From Halorientalis pallida (GTDB taxonomy: Archaea; Halobacteriota; Halobacteria; Halobacteriales; Haloarculaceae), in the NCBI RefSeq assembly GCF_004118325.1, contig NZ_RDFA01000006.1:186001-250000 (forward strand): a DNA stretch of 64,000 bases. Reading direction: 5' to 3'. Positions within the stretch are counted from its first letter, which is position 1. Each line of letters starts with the position of its first letter. This document shows positions 7,130 to 15,695 of the stretch, in pieces. The notes below the pieces were generated by a model. The model ran no database searches. It was not told the DNA's origin and saw nothing but the letters and a program-made list of their open reading frames with translations. The translations under genes were made by a program, and so were the position numbers.

Positions 7130-8001
7130 GCGCGATGACCGACCTCCCGGACCGGTTCCCCGATATCGACTACACGCGGTACACGAACAGGCAACTCGCG
7201 GCGGTGCCGCTCGCCGTCCTCGCGGTCGCGCTGGCGATCCTCGCCGCCTGGTACGTCATGACCGGCACACCGGTGGCACTCGGGATCGAGTTTACCGGCG
7301 GGACCGAGGTACAGATACAGACCAGCGCCTCCCAGAGCGAAATCCAGCAGAGTCTCAGTGGCCTCGATCCGACGATCCAGCCAGTGCAGGTCAGCCAGGG
7401 GACCCAGGAGTACGTCGTCACGACTCAGCAGACCGACGGCGTGCGCCAGGCGATCGAGAGCCAGGGGTACGAGATCGCCTCGTTCAGCGAGACGTCTGCC
7501 AGTTTCGGGACCGACTCGGTGCGACTCACGCTGATCGGGTTGGGGATCGCCTTCGTCGGGATGAGCCTGCTGATCTTCCTGCTGTTCCGGTCGTTCGTCC
7601 CGTCGATCGCCATCGTCATCTCGGCGTTCTCCGACATCGTCATCCCGCTCGCGCTGATGAACGTCCTCGGACTGAAACTCTCGCTGGGGACCGTCGCCGC
7701 CCTGTTGATGCTGATCGGTTACAGCGTCGACTCCGACGTACTGTTGAACAATCACATCCTGCGGCGTCGCGGGGAGTTCTACGAGTCGGCCTACCGGGCG
7801 ATGCGGACCGGGGTGACGATGACGCTGACCTCGATCGCGGCGATGACGGTCATGTCGGCCGCCGCGTTCCTGCTCGCGATCCCGCTGCTGCCCCAGATCG
7901 GCCTCGTCCTCGTGATGGGGCTGTCCGCGGACCTGATGAACACGTACATGCTCAACCTCAGCCTGCTACGCTGGTACAAGTACGAGGGGGTTTCACGATG
8001 A
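7126..8001 (+). CDS. secF: Protein translocase subunit SecF
   Basis: SecF works with SecD as an accessory complex at the SecYEG translocon, aiding late steps of protein export and membrane-protein release. The 291-residue protein has a first TM after YTRYTNRQLAAVPLAVLAV, then the GIEFTGGTEVQIQT motif typical of SecF. An extracytoplasmic domain of about 100 residues and five C-terminal TMs follow, including SFVPSIAIVISAFSDIVIPLA and a LMLIGYSVDSDVLLNN signature. ATGs at 7117, 7126 and 7135 are all possible starts. I chose 7126 for its ATGA overlap with the mini-ORF. secD follows 13 nt downstream, the usual archaeal order. Confidence 0.93.
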   Translation: MSAMTDLPDRFPDIDYTRYTNRQLAAVPLAVLAVALAILAAWYVMTGTPVALGIEFTGGTEVQIQTSASQSEIQQSLSGLDPTIQPVQVSQGTQEYVVTTQQTDGVRQAIESQGYEIASFSETSASFGTDSVRLTLIGLGIAFVGMSLLIFLLFRSFVPSIAIVISAFSDIVIPLALMNVLGLKLSLGTVAALLMLIGYSVDSDVLLNNHILRRRGEFYESAYRAMRTGVTMTLTSIAAMTVMSAAAFLLAIPLLPQIGLVLVMGLSADLMNTYMLNLSLLRWYKYEGVSR

Positions 8002-8014
8002 CGGAGGGCGACCG

Positions 8015-9640
8015 ATGAACCTTCGAGAGAACTGGCGAATCGTCTTACTCGTCATCTTCACGATCGCGAGCGCCGGTATCCTGTTCGGCCCCTTCGTGGC
8101 CGCACAGGCCGGCGGTGGCGACGCCGGACCGGTCAGCCTCGACTACGGGCTACAACTCTCCGGCGGCACGCAGATCCGCGCGCCGCTGGTCGGCATGACC
8201 GCCGACGACGTCGAGTTCACACAGGACACGAACTTCCCGGAGAAGCGCCGGGCGATCGCCGAGGATCTCGGCCTCGAACCGAGCGAGGTCCGGCTGAGTG
8301 CCGGTGGCCGACAGGCCCAGAGCCAGGCGCAGGCTCAGAGCGGGAACACGATCGAGGTGTTCTCGAAGAACGTCACCCGGGCGGAGTTCGCCACTACCCT
8401 CCAGAACAACGGGTTCGACGTGTCACAGGATCAGATCCGGAACGGCGTCACGGCCCAGACCCGGGAGACGGTCGTCAACGTCCTCTCGGACAAGATCAAC
8501 GAGGGCGGTATCTCCGGCGGGAACGTCAAGACCGCCGCGGCCGGTAACGAGTACTTCGTCGTCGTCGAGGTGCCAAACGCCGGCGAACAGGAGGTCAAAG
8601 ACCTGATTTCCGGGACGGGTCGCGTCCAGATCGTCGCCCGCTACCCCGTCCGGGAGAACGGGACCACGACCTACCGCGAGACGCCACTGCTGAACAACAG
8701 CGACTTCACGGACATCGGGGCGGCCCAGCAGGCCGACCCCCAGAGCGGGATCAACCAGCCCCACGTCCCGGTGTCGATCCGGCAGGACGGCTCGGCCGAG
8801 CGATACTCCCAGTCGCTCCAGGACTTCGGCTTCACCCGCGAAGGGATCGGGAGCTGTCCGCCCAACGCGGACCGGAACCCGGACAACGCGAGCGGGTACT
8901 GTCTGTACACCGTCCAGAACGGTCGGGTCGTCTACGCGGCCTCGATGGGCCAGCAACTCGCCCAGTCGATGAACGGCGGTGACTTCGCCAACAGTCCCTC
9001 GTTCGTGATGACGACGACGAACATCAGCGAGGCCCAGCAGCTGGCGGTCAACCTCCGTGCGGGGTCGATCCCGACGGAGCTGAACTTCACCGCGGGCACC
9101 ACCTACACGCTCTTGCCCTCGGTCGCCGAGCGGTTCAAGTTGTTCTCGCTGATCGCGGGCCTCGTCGCCTACCTCGCAGTCAGTGGCGTCGTGTTCCTGC
9201 GATACGGCAGTCCACGGGTCGCCGTGCCGATGTTGGCGACGGCCGCCGCCGAGGTGTTCCTGCTCCTCGGGTTCGCCTCCGTCATCGGGCTGGCGCTGGA
9301 CCTCTCACACATCGCCGGGTTCATCGCGGTGATCGGGACGGGGGTGGACGACCTGATCATCATCGCCGACGAGATCCTCCAGGAGGGGAAAGTCGCCACC
9401 GGCAAGGTGTTCCAGAGCCGCTTCAAGAAGGCGTTCTGGGTCATCGGCGCCGCCGCGGCGACGACCATCCTCGCGATGAGTCCGCTGACGGTGCTGTCCC
9501 TCGGTGACCTCACCGGGTTCGCCATCGTCACCATCGTCGGGGTCCTCCTGGGCGTGCTGGTCACCCGCCCGGCCTACGGTGACATCCTCCGGAACCTGAT
9601 GCTCTCCGAGGAAGAACGGGAACGCTACACCGAACAGTAG
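8015..9640 (+). CDS. secD: Protein translocase subunit SecD
   Basis: SecD is the partner of SecF in the accessory export complex. The 541-residue protein begins with a TM (RIVLLVIFTIASAGILFGPF). The LDYGLQLSGGTQIRAPL motif of SecD follows, then a large extracytoplasmic region (about residues 45-370) and five TMs from LFSLIAGLVAYLAVSGVVF onward. These include an IAGFIAVIGTGVDDLIIIADE motif equivalent to the SecD/F D4 region. A GGAGGGCGACC ribosome-binding-like sequence precedes the ATG. The periplasmic domain contains a Gln/Ala-rich stretch (QAQSQAQAQSGN), likely a lineage-specific linker. Confidence 0.95.
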   Translation: MNLRENWRIVLLVIFTIASAGILFGPFVAAQAGGGDAGPVSLDYGLQLSGGTQIRAPLVGMTADDVEFTQDTNFPEKRRAIAEDLGLEPSEVRLSAGGRQAQSQAQAQSGNTIEVFSKNVTRAEFATTLQNNGFDVSQDQIRNGVTAQTRETVVNVLSDKINEGGISGGNVKTAAAGNEYFVVVEVPNAGEQEVKDLISGTGRVQIVARYPVRENGTTTYRETPLLNNSDFTDIGAAQQADPQSGINQPHVPVSIRQDGSAERYSQSLQDFGFTREGIGSCPPNADRNPDNASGYCLYTVQNGRVVYAASMGQQLAQSMNGGDFANSPSFVMTTTNISEAQQLAVNLRAGSIPTELNFTAGTTYTLLPSVAERFKLFSLIAGLVAYLAVSGVVFLRYGSPRVAVPMLATAAAEVFLLLGFASVIGLALDLSHIAGFIAVIGTGVDDLIIIADEILQEGKVATGKVFQSRFKKAFWVIGAAAATTILAMSPLTVLSLGDLTGFAIVTIVGVLLGVLVTRPAYGDILRNLMLSEEERERYTEQ

Positions 9641-9677
9641 CGGTCTCGGACTCGTCGCTCGTCGCCGGTACTTTCAC

Positions 9678-9703
9678 GCGTTGAAAACGCTCCTGCCCTT
9701 TTG
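9678..9703 (+). terminator. Candidate terminator after secD
   Basis: GCGTT, loop GAA, AACGC forms a short stem followed by CCTGCCCTTTTG. The hairpin is weak, but the T-run about 40-60 nt past the secD stop is in a sensible place for archaeal termination. Confidence 0.35.
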
Positions 9704-9762
9704 TAGTGGTGTAGCCCGTAGCTTCGGGTGCAGTCACCCTACATTGCGGTGCACTGTCGATT

Positions 9763-9807
9763 CCCCCAACACCCCCCATTCCCACCCCACCCACAATCTG
9801 TCCCCCC
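9763..9807 (-). other. G-quadruplex-prone tract at the 3' end of the rnhB transcript
   Basis: On the minus strand this stretch has six runs of at least three G, separated by 1, 1, 3, 4 and about 9 nt. The central five runs fit the classic G4 pattern with loops no longer than four. It lies about 45 nt past the rnhB stop, in the convergent gap with secD. The plus strand is the complementary C-run tract. Such long homopolymer-rich tracts are rare elsewhere in this window. Confidence 0.6.
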
Positions 9808-9851
9808 TCTTTCCTCTCGTTCGGTGATCGGCGAGCGACCGCCACGTGGCC

Positions 9852-10496
9852 TCAGAACTCGGAGAGTGCCGACTGTTCGGCGGCCGCCAGCACGTCTTGG
9901 CTCGTCGACCACGAGCGTCGCGCGCACGGCGGGAGGTCGCCGTGCTCGGCCACGTACTCCCGGAGGAAGGCTCTGGTTGCGGGGTCGCTCGGGTACCCAC
10001 TCCCCACGTCGGTGTCGGGGTACTCGGCCGCCAGGTCCGTGACGTGTGCATCCCGGGCGACCTTCGCGAGGACGCTCGCGGCGCCGACCAGCGCGTAGGT
10101 CTCGTCGGCTCCGTGTTCGGCGGTGATCGACACGTCGGCCCCGATGCGGTCGGCGACGCGACGGCCGAAGCGCTCGGCGTCCGTGTCACCGGCGTCCACG
10201 AGCCCGCCGTCGCCGTCGCGGGCCACGTCGTCGAGGGCCTCGGCCTGTGCGGCGACGGTCAGCGTGTTCATGTCCGTCTCCGGATCGTCGATTCGCGCCG
10301 GGGGGACCTCCGCGACGGTGATCTCGACTCGCTCGTCCGCACGCAACTGCGCGGCCAGGTCTCCGCGCCGGCCCGGTTGGAGGTTCTTCGAGTCGTCGAT
10401 CCCGGCCGGGAGCACGGCCGGATCGGCCCGGACGGCCGCCGCGAACATCGATCCGAGGACCGGTCCCTTGCCGGCCTCGTCGACGCCGAACTGCAT
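9852..10496 (-). CDS. rnhB: Ribonuclease HII
   Basis: RNase HII cuts the RNA strand of RNA-DNA hybrids and removes embedded ribonucleotides. The 214-residue protein begins MQFGVDEAGKGPVLGSMF, containing the DEAGKGP motif (catalytic Asp and Glu). Further motifs are GIDDSKNL, a DAGDTD acidic segment and GSGYPSDPATRAFLREYV near the C-terminus, all typical of the type 2 archaeal enzyme. I chose the ATG at 10496 because the DEAG motif lies within ten residues of the start in the family. It is convergent with secD. Confidence 0.94.
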   Translation of the reverse strand: MQFGVDEAGKGPVLGSMFAAAVRADPAVLPAGIDDSKNLQPGRRGDLAAQLRADERVEITVAEVPPARIDDPETDMNTLTVAAQAEALDDVARDGDGGLVDAGDTDAERFGRRVADRIGADVSITAEHGADETYALVGAASVLAKVARDAHVTDLAAEYPDTDVGSGYPSDPATRAFLREYVAEHGDLPPCARRSWSTSQDVLAAAEQSALSEF

Positions 10497-10541
10497 GGCT
10501 CTCCGATCGGGTGACGCCGACAAAAAGCAGTGGGTTCCGTC

Positions 10542-10703
10542 TCAGTCGTCCAGTTCGGCCTGCCCCAACTCGGGTTCGTCGAGTTCCGGCTCCTCGATCT
10601 CGTGCTCGCCGATCTCCGGCTCCTCGATGTCGACGTCCGGCGGCTCCTCGTCGTCGGCCTCGGCCTCACGGACCGCTTCGCGCCAGTCGATGTACTCGTC
10701 CAT
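10542..10703 (-). CDS. Small acidic protein of unknown function (53 aa)
   Basis: A 53-residue ORF (MDEYIDWREAVREAEADDEE...) with repeated E-E-P-E-L/I blocks (IEEPEIGEHEIEEPELDEPE) and almost no basic residues after residue 12. It lies between rnhB and pus10 on the same strand, with a short gap to each, so it is probably co-transcribed with rnhB. The repetitive acidic composition is in keeping with haloarchaeal small proteins, but I recognise no family. It may be disordered. Confidence 0.5.
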   Translation of the reverse strand: MDEYIDWREAVREAEADDEEPPDVDIEEPEIGEHEIEEPELDEPELGQAELDD

Positions 10704-10769
10704 ACTGTGGCACATAATCACACACCACTAAAGAGAAGGGACTGGTCGTCCCTAAGGGTTGTGGCGGGT

Positions 10770-12068
10770 TCACTCGGTGTCACCGTCCCGGAAGAACTCC
10801 GGGCGGGCGAACGGTTCGTCCTCGCCTTCCACGTCGATCACGTCGAGAGCGGTGACGACGGCCCCCGTCTCCAGGACGCCGGCGAGGCTGGGTTCGGTAC
10901 GACCCTCGTCGCCACTGACGAGTTCCTTGACGTAGAGGCCGCCCTCGCCGTTGACTTCCAGTTCGGCCGCGGTGTCGCTCTCCAGCGTCCCGTCGATGTC
11001 GTACACCTTGCGGGTTCGGGTCACGTCCGCGCGGCGGTGGGTGACTCGCTGGGGGGTGTCCTGGTAGATGGTCGCGCCGTCGAGTTCGGCGAGGGCGTCC
11101 GCGAAGTCGTCTTCGGTGACCGGGTCGTCGAAGGCCACGTCCATCCGGTAGGTCTTGTTCGCGTCGAGTTCCTTGACGCGCTCGACCATGTCGTGGGTGG
11201 CCAGCCGGAGTCCCTCGACTTCGACCTTCCCGTCGGCGAACTCGCCGATTTCGGCTTCCAGTTCGGCGGGGTCGACGTCGCGCGTCCGTGGCTCCTTGAT
11301 CTCGATGACGAACGGACGACCCGACTCGAGCATCAGCGCGTCCACGTCCTCGCGGCCTGCGCCGTGGAACACGGCCTCTTCGCCGTCCATCGCGTCCAGC
11401 ACGACGGGTGCGGTGAGTTGCTCGACGCTCTCGTCGTAGCGGTAGCCCGATCCGCCACACCCGTCACAGGTGTCGCCCCGCTTCAGCCCCGTCCCACCGC
11501 AGTCGTTACAGGGCCACTTCGTCTGGGGGATGTCACGCTTTAGTTTGCGGTAGCGACCGTAGACGAACGCGGAGTTGACCTGCACGTCGAGTTCGTCGGT
11601 CGCGAGGTCCAGCAGGACCAGCACGTCCGGTCGCTGGAAGTCGACCTCGGCGTCGGTCTCGGCACCCAGTCGTTTGCCCACCTCGCGGTTGAGTTCGGTC
11701 TTGAGCTGTTCGCCGGCGTCCGGGTCCAGCCCGACTTCCTCCCGGAGGAGGCGGTCGTTCTCCTCCAGCAAGGGCGGGACCTTCGTCCCGGTCTGGTAGG
11801 TGGCGAAATCGTAGGGGCCCAGCGCGTGGACCGCCCGTTCGGCCCACTCCTCGTAGCGGTCGCTCTCCGCCTCACAGACCCAGCAGGGCTCGTCGGGTTC
11901 GAGGTCGCCGACCGGTTCGTCGTCTTCGAGGGCGGCGGCCACACGCAGCGACCGACCGCGCTCGCGGTTGGTCAGTCCGAAGCTCCGGTCGGCCACCAGC
12001 CGCCCGAGACAGGCGTCACAGAGCGGACCCGAATCGAGAGCCCGCCGGGCGGTCGAAAGCACTGTCAT
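10770..12068 (-). CDS. pus10: tRNA pseudouridine synthase Pus10
   Basis: Pus10 makes pseudouridine 54 and 55 in the T-arm of archaeal tRNAs. The 432-residue protein has an N-terminal zinc site from two Cys pairs (CDACLG near residue 18 and CWVCEAE near 62), then a THUMP-like region. The catalytic domain includes FHGAGREDVDALML with the presumed catalytic D241. An internal pair of zinc-knuckle-like motifs (CNDCGGTG and CDGCGGSG, about residues 184-205) precedes the catalytic Asp, as in other archaeal Pus10. The ATG at 12068 gives the expected length. The longer reading upstream overlaps a divergent gene and is rejected. Confidence 0.93.
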   Translation of the reverse strand: MTVLSTARRALDSGPLCDACLGRLVADRSFGLTNRERGRSLRVAAALEDDEPVGDLEPDEPCWVCEAESDRYEEWAERAVHALGPYDFATYQTGTKVPPLLEENDRLLREEVGLDPDAGEQLKTELNREVGKRLGAETDAEVDFQRPDVLVLLDLATDELDVQVNSAFVYGRYRKLKRDIPQTKWPCNDCGGTGLKRGDTCDGCGGSGYRYDESVEQLTAPVVLDAMDGEEAVFHGAGREDVDALMLESGRPFVIEIKEPRTRDVDPAELEAEIGEFADGKVEVEGLRLATHDMVERVKELDANKTYRMDVAFDDPVTEDDFADALAELDGATIYQDTPQRVTHRRADVTRTRKVYDIDGTLESDTAAELEVNGEGGLYVKELVSGDEGRTEPSLAGVLETGAVVTALDVIDVEGEDEPFARPEFFRDGDTE

Positions 12069-12152
12069 TGTGAGTTGGAGGTGGGGCGCGCCTAACTCCC
12101 TTTCCTTTGTACTCGACAGGACTTTGCCGCCGCGGACCGCCCGTCCGGACGG

Positions 12153-12635
12153 ATGTCGGGGGGCTGTACGATCCGCGCGTACGAACCGCGTGACTACGAC
12201 CGCGCCAGCACCGTCCACACCGCCGCACTCCGGGCCAGTCCGGTTCCGTACCGGGAGGGCGGCCCACCCGACAGCGAGTTCGAGACGACCGTCGACGCGG
12301 CGACCGACGGCGACGCCTGCCTGCTCGTCGGCCTCGTCGACGGCACCCTCGTAGCCCTCGGCGGACTGAAACCTCGCGACGCCTCGTCGGGCGTCGTCAC
12401 CGCCATGCGCGTCCACCCCGACCACCAGGGTGAGGGGTACGGGGCGGCGATCCTCGACGCGCTGGAGCGGGAGGGACGGGAGCGCGACCACGAGACGCTC
12501 GTCCGCTACACCGACGCGCGCCGCGAGGCCGCCCGTGGCCTCTACGAGCGTCACGACTGGACCCGGGTCGACAGCGCGAGCTACGGCCCGAACGCCGAGG
12601 TCGTGCGGTATCGAAAGCGGTTCCGGGCCGAGTGA
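12153..12635 (+). CDS. GNAT-family N-acetyltransferase
   Basis: A 160-residue single-domain GNAT. The acetyl-CoA-binding motif A is clear: VTAMRVHPDHQGEGYGAAIL (about residues 88-107, pattern V-x-P-x-x-Q-G-x-G-x-G/A). Later REAARGLYERHDWTRV is the usual motif B tail (ARGLYERxGF-like). The N-terminus TIRAYEPRDYD matches the first beta strand and helix. The substrate cannot be told from the sequence. It is divergent from pus10 and ends 25 nt before the convergent hydrolase gene. Confidence 0.88.
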   Translation: MSGGCTIRAYEPRDYDRASTVHTAALRASPVPYREGGPPDSEFETTVDAATDGDACLLVGLVDGTLVALGGLKPRDASSGVVTAMRVHPDHQGEGYGAAILDALEREGRERDHETLVRYTDARREAARGLYERHDWTRVDSASYGPNAEVVRYRKRFRAE

Positions 12636-12659
12636 ACCGCGAGACTGCGGGCCGACCGA

Positions 12660-13526
12660 TCAGGAACGGAGCGTCGTCTTCAGGTTGTACGGTTTCTCGC
12701 CGGTGAGCCACTCGTAGGTGAGTTCCATGCTGGTGAGGCTCGCCCGGACGCCGTCGTGGTCGGTGCGCAGGAGGACGTTCTCTGCCCCCTCCAGAGCGGG
12801 GCTGTCCTCGCAGTTCCAGAACAGCGGGTCGTCGGTCCCGCGAACGGTGTAGTAGTCCACGTCGCCGGGCGTCTCGTTCTCGTTGAGCGCCGCGAGCGGG
12901 TGGCCGTCGACGGACTCGTAGTCCCGGCGCAGAAAGTCGCTCATCTTGTAGGTCCCGCCGGTGAGGCCGGCGGAGGCGGCGTAGGAGTTCAGGACCGACC
13001 CGTGGTTCGCGCCGGCCATGAACACGCAGGTGTCGATCCAGTCGTAGCGATCCTCCCGGAGGAGCCAGTATCGGGCACCGGTCACGCCCAGGCTGTGGGC
13101 GACGATCGAGACCTCGTCGCTGCCGGTGTACGCCCTGACTTCGGCCACGAAGTCGTCGAGCTGGTCGGCCATGCGCGCGTGACTCGGACTCCCGGACTCG
13201 AAGGTGATCGCCCAGAGGTCGTCCCCGGTGTAAGCGCGGTTCAGGCAGAACTCGGCGTGTGCGTCCCAGTCGCAGGCGTCGCGCTGGTTCCCGTGGACGA
13301 ACACGACCGGTGTCTCCGCCGACCCGGCCTCGGTGTCGTGGTGCTCGTGGCCACCCCAGCCGCCGTAGTCGCTCGTGGACCACGGCAGTCGGTGTTCCTC
13401 GGTGCGTTCGTGTCGGCAGTCGACCCGGCAACCCCCGTTGCGACGACAGCGTCGCAGTCCTGCGAGGTTCGAAGTCAACTGCTGGAAGACGGGTCGCGAC
13501 CGACCCGACCCCCTGTCGACGGACAT
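12660..13526 (-). CDS. Alpha/beta hydrolase, lipase-like
   Basis: This 288-residue protein fits class-2 lipase-like alpha/beta hydrolases. The oxyanion-region strand is TPVVFVHGNQRDACDWD and the nucleophile elbow is SIVAHSLGVTGARYWL (Ser in AHSLG). The motif VFMAGANHGSVLNSY resembles the Asn-His loop of triacylglycerol lipases, and DHDGVRASL near the C-terminus could supply the catalytic His. Residues 1-45 are Arg/Cys-rich with no clear signal peptide, so either the true start is downstream or the protein is cytoplasmic. A TATA box 25-34 nt upstream supports the chosen start. Confidence 0.82.
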   Translation of the reverse strand: MSVDRGSGRSRPVFQQLTSNLAGLRRCRRNGGCRVDCRHERTEEHRLPWSTSDYGGWGGHEHHDTEAGSAETPVVFVHGNQRDACDWDAHAEFCLNRAYTGDDLWAITFESGSPSHARMADQLDDFVAEVRAYTGSDEVSIVAHSLGVTGARYWLLREDRYDWIDTCVFMAGANHGSVLNSYAASAGLTGGTYKMSDFLRRDYESVDGHPLAALNENETPGDVDYYTVRGTDDPLFWNCEDSPALEGAENVLLRTDHDGVRASLTSMELTYEWLTGEKPYNLKTTLRS

Positions 13527-13550
13527 ATCTGATTAGTGTGAACGTGTGCC

Positions 13551-13560
13551 ATATATAGCT
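13551..13560 (-). promoter_or_regulatory. TATA box of the lipase-like gene
   Basis: On the minus strand AGCTATATAT lies 25-34 nt upstream of the ATG at 13526, so the transcript should be leaderless. The remaining intergenic DNA to 13767 contains no gene I can support. Confidence 0.6.
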
Positions 13561-13767
13561 ATCTCCTTACAACGGTTCCCGAAACGCGAAAGAAACGTCT
13601 GACTGGTAATCGAACCGCGGAAGTGCTTACCGAGTGTCGTCTATCGATGTCGAAACATTACCAGATGAAACTCCGGCGTGGGCCGCCGGTGTGGTTCCGG
13701 CATCGCCGCGTGTCGCGTCGCCGCGGGTGCCAGCCCTTTTGACGGCCATTCCGGTTAGTTGGACGTG

Positions 13768-14019
13768 ATGGCACCGGTCGAGGATCGGTCCGTCGGCGTG
13801 GCCGAGATCTCCCCAGACGCGTGGCGGTTACTGTGGACGGCCGCGGGCTACGAACAGCGCGGTGTCGAACGCGAGGTCGACGACCTCATGCAGGCCCACG
13901 TCTCGATGCTCGAAAGCGGGAGCCGCGGCCTGTCTGCCTCGCGCCGACGTGCCCTCCTCGATCTCTACGCTGCGGAACTCACCGACGAACAGGTCCAGGC
14001 GCTCGTCGAACACTTCTGA
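13768..14019 (+). CDS. Small helical protein of unknown function
   Basis: An 83-residue protein (MAPVEDRSVGVAEISPDAWR...) predicted to be mostly helical: PDAWRLLWTAAGYEQRG, REVDDLMQAHVSML and ASRRRALLDLYAAELT. It ends DEQVQALVEHF. It is acidic and soluble, with no recognised domain. An in-frame TTG lies nine bases upstream of the chosen ATG. It precedes the broken SLC13-type transporter by 100 nt on the same strand and might once have been its partner, but that is speculation. Confidence 0.55.
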   Translation: MAPVEDRSVGVAEISPDAWRLLWTAAGYEQRGVEREVDDLMQAHVSMLESGSRGLSASRRRALLDLYAAELTDEQVQALVEHF

Positions 14020-14119
14020 CGCCGGGCCGCTCGGTACCCCGAGGGTAACTTTGCGGTGTGATGTCGCACCTGCGTGGGAAAAACTGGTAAACGTAGCCAC
14101 TATCGAGAACCGTGTATCA

Positions 14120-15691
14120 GTGATACAGCTCGGTAACGGGACGAACGGGCGCAAACTGGCCGTCTTCGCCCTCGCGGTGGTGGGGACGGCGACCGTCGCG
14201 TTCGGGCTCGACCCGGGGGGCTCTCGACGAAGAGAGAGTACGCTGTCGCGACTGTGTTCTTCGCCGCCGTGCTGTGGGTGTCCGACGTAGTGCCCCTGGG
14301 GGTGACGGCACTGTCGATTCCAGTCCTGTTGACGGCGCTGGGCGTCTACGACGACATCGACCCTGCGCTGTCGGGCTTCGCCGACCACCTGATCTTCCTC
14401 TTTATCACGAGCTTCGTGATCGCGAACGCGCTCCAGAAGTACAACATCGACCGACGGATCGCGCTGTGGATCGCGAGTCGGATGGGCTCGTCGCCGCGAC
14501 GGCTCATCCTCGCGATCATGCTCGCGACCGCCTTCCTCTCGATGTGGGTGTCCAACACTGCGACGACGGCGATGATGACGCCCATCGCGCTGGGCGTGCT
14601 CGCGCAGGTGATCGGGCGCGACCAGCTCAGGGAGTAGACCGCCGACAGCGAGGCCCCCTCGAACATGCAGATCGCGACGCTGCTGGGGACGGCTTACGCG
14701 GCCAGCGTCGGCGGTGTCGGGACGCTGATCGGGACGCCGCCGAACGCGGTCCTGGCGACCCAGCTCAACGCCATCCTCGGCTACGAGATCGGGTTCGTCG
14801 ACTGGCTGCTCATCGACCTCCCCATCGTCGTCACGCTCCCGCTGGTCTGGTATCTCCTCACCTTCCGGCTGTACCCGCCCGAGATCGACGACGTGAGCGA
14901 CGCGCGCCGGCAGGCCCGCGAGTACCTCCGCGAGGAGGGCCCGCCGTCGCCCCGCGGTCGTCGGGTCGCCTACATCTTCGCCGCGACGGCGACCCTGTGG
15001 GTCCTCGGCGGCCTCGACCCGTTCGTCCAGCAACTCGGCGTCCTCCCGACCCCGTGGTTCAACACCCTGCTCGGGACCGACGGCGGTGCGACGGTGCTCG
15101 GCGTCGCCGGCCACTAGGGTCTGCTCTACTACGTCGTGGTCGGGATGTACGCCATCCCCGCACTGATGCTGGCCGACACCGTCGAGTCGGAGGACATCGT
15201 CGACATCGACTGGGGCACTATCCTCCTGTTCGGCGGTGGGATCGCCCTGGCCGACGCACTGGCCGAGACCGGTGCGACCGAGTGGCTCGCCCGGACCATC
15301 TTCGGGTCGCTGACCGGCGCACCCATCGTGCTCGTGGTCGGTGCGGTCGTGCTCGTGGTCGTCCGCCTCACCGAGATGCCCTCGAACACGGCCACGTCGA
15401 CGATCATCGTCCCCATGCTCATCGGCATCGGCGGCGTCTTCGCCACGACGCTTGGCCTGTCGGAAGTCGCGGCCGCGGTCTTCCTCGCGGTCAGCGGGGC
15501 GATCGCCGCCAGTTTCGCGTTCGCCCTCCCGGTCGCGACCCCACCCAACGCCATCGTCTTCGGGAGCGGGGCATCTCAAGCAGCGGCACATGATGCGGGC
15601 CGGGATGGTGCTGAACGTCCTGACGACGCTCGTGTTGACCGGCCTCATCTGGATGCTCTTCCAGTTCGTCTGTCCGAGCCTCCTCTGGTGA
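14120..15691 (+). pseudogene. Broken SLC13/DASS-type anion symporter
   Basis: Translated pieces on this strand add up to one divalent-anion:sodium symporter of about 520 residues. An N-terminal TM piece starts at a GTG near 14120. A piece with FAAVLWVSDVVPLGVTALS and SMWVSNTATTAMMTPIALG follows, then one with GTLIGTPPNAVLATQL, and finally SNTATSTIIVPMLIGIGG with PVATPPNAIVFGSG. These are the paired SNT and PPN motifs of the family. Four lesions break it: a missing G in a six-G run at 14215-14220, TAG at 14635, TAG at 15115, and an extra G near 15566-15570. The C-terminal piece HLKQRHMMRAGMVLN continues in the shifted frame. The number and mixture of lesions point to real decay rather than one sequencing error. 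Confidence 0.88.
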
Positions 15692-15695
15692 CCGG

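Noticed and set aside
9641-9760. tRNA or small structured RNA in the secD-rnhB gap (GTAGCCCGTAGCTTCGGGTG)
   Set aside because: The short CCCG/CGGG pairing does not extend into a cloverleaf, and no T-arm consensus is present.
10770-12554. Longer Pus10 starting at 12554
   Set aside because: The extra 162 residues are antisense to the GNAT gene and unlike any Pus10; the ATG at 12068 gives the usual length.
13647-13742. A 31-codon basic ORF (MSKHYQMKLRRGPPVWFRHR...) in the gap before the 83-residue gene
   Set aside because: No TATA box at the right spacing, no recognised family and strongly Arg-biased composition as expected by chance in this GC content.
14635-15117. Amber codons in the SLC13 gene as pyrrolysine or readthrough sites
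   Set aside because: Two further frameshifts break the gene, and no pyrrolysine machinery is seen or expected in haloarchaea.
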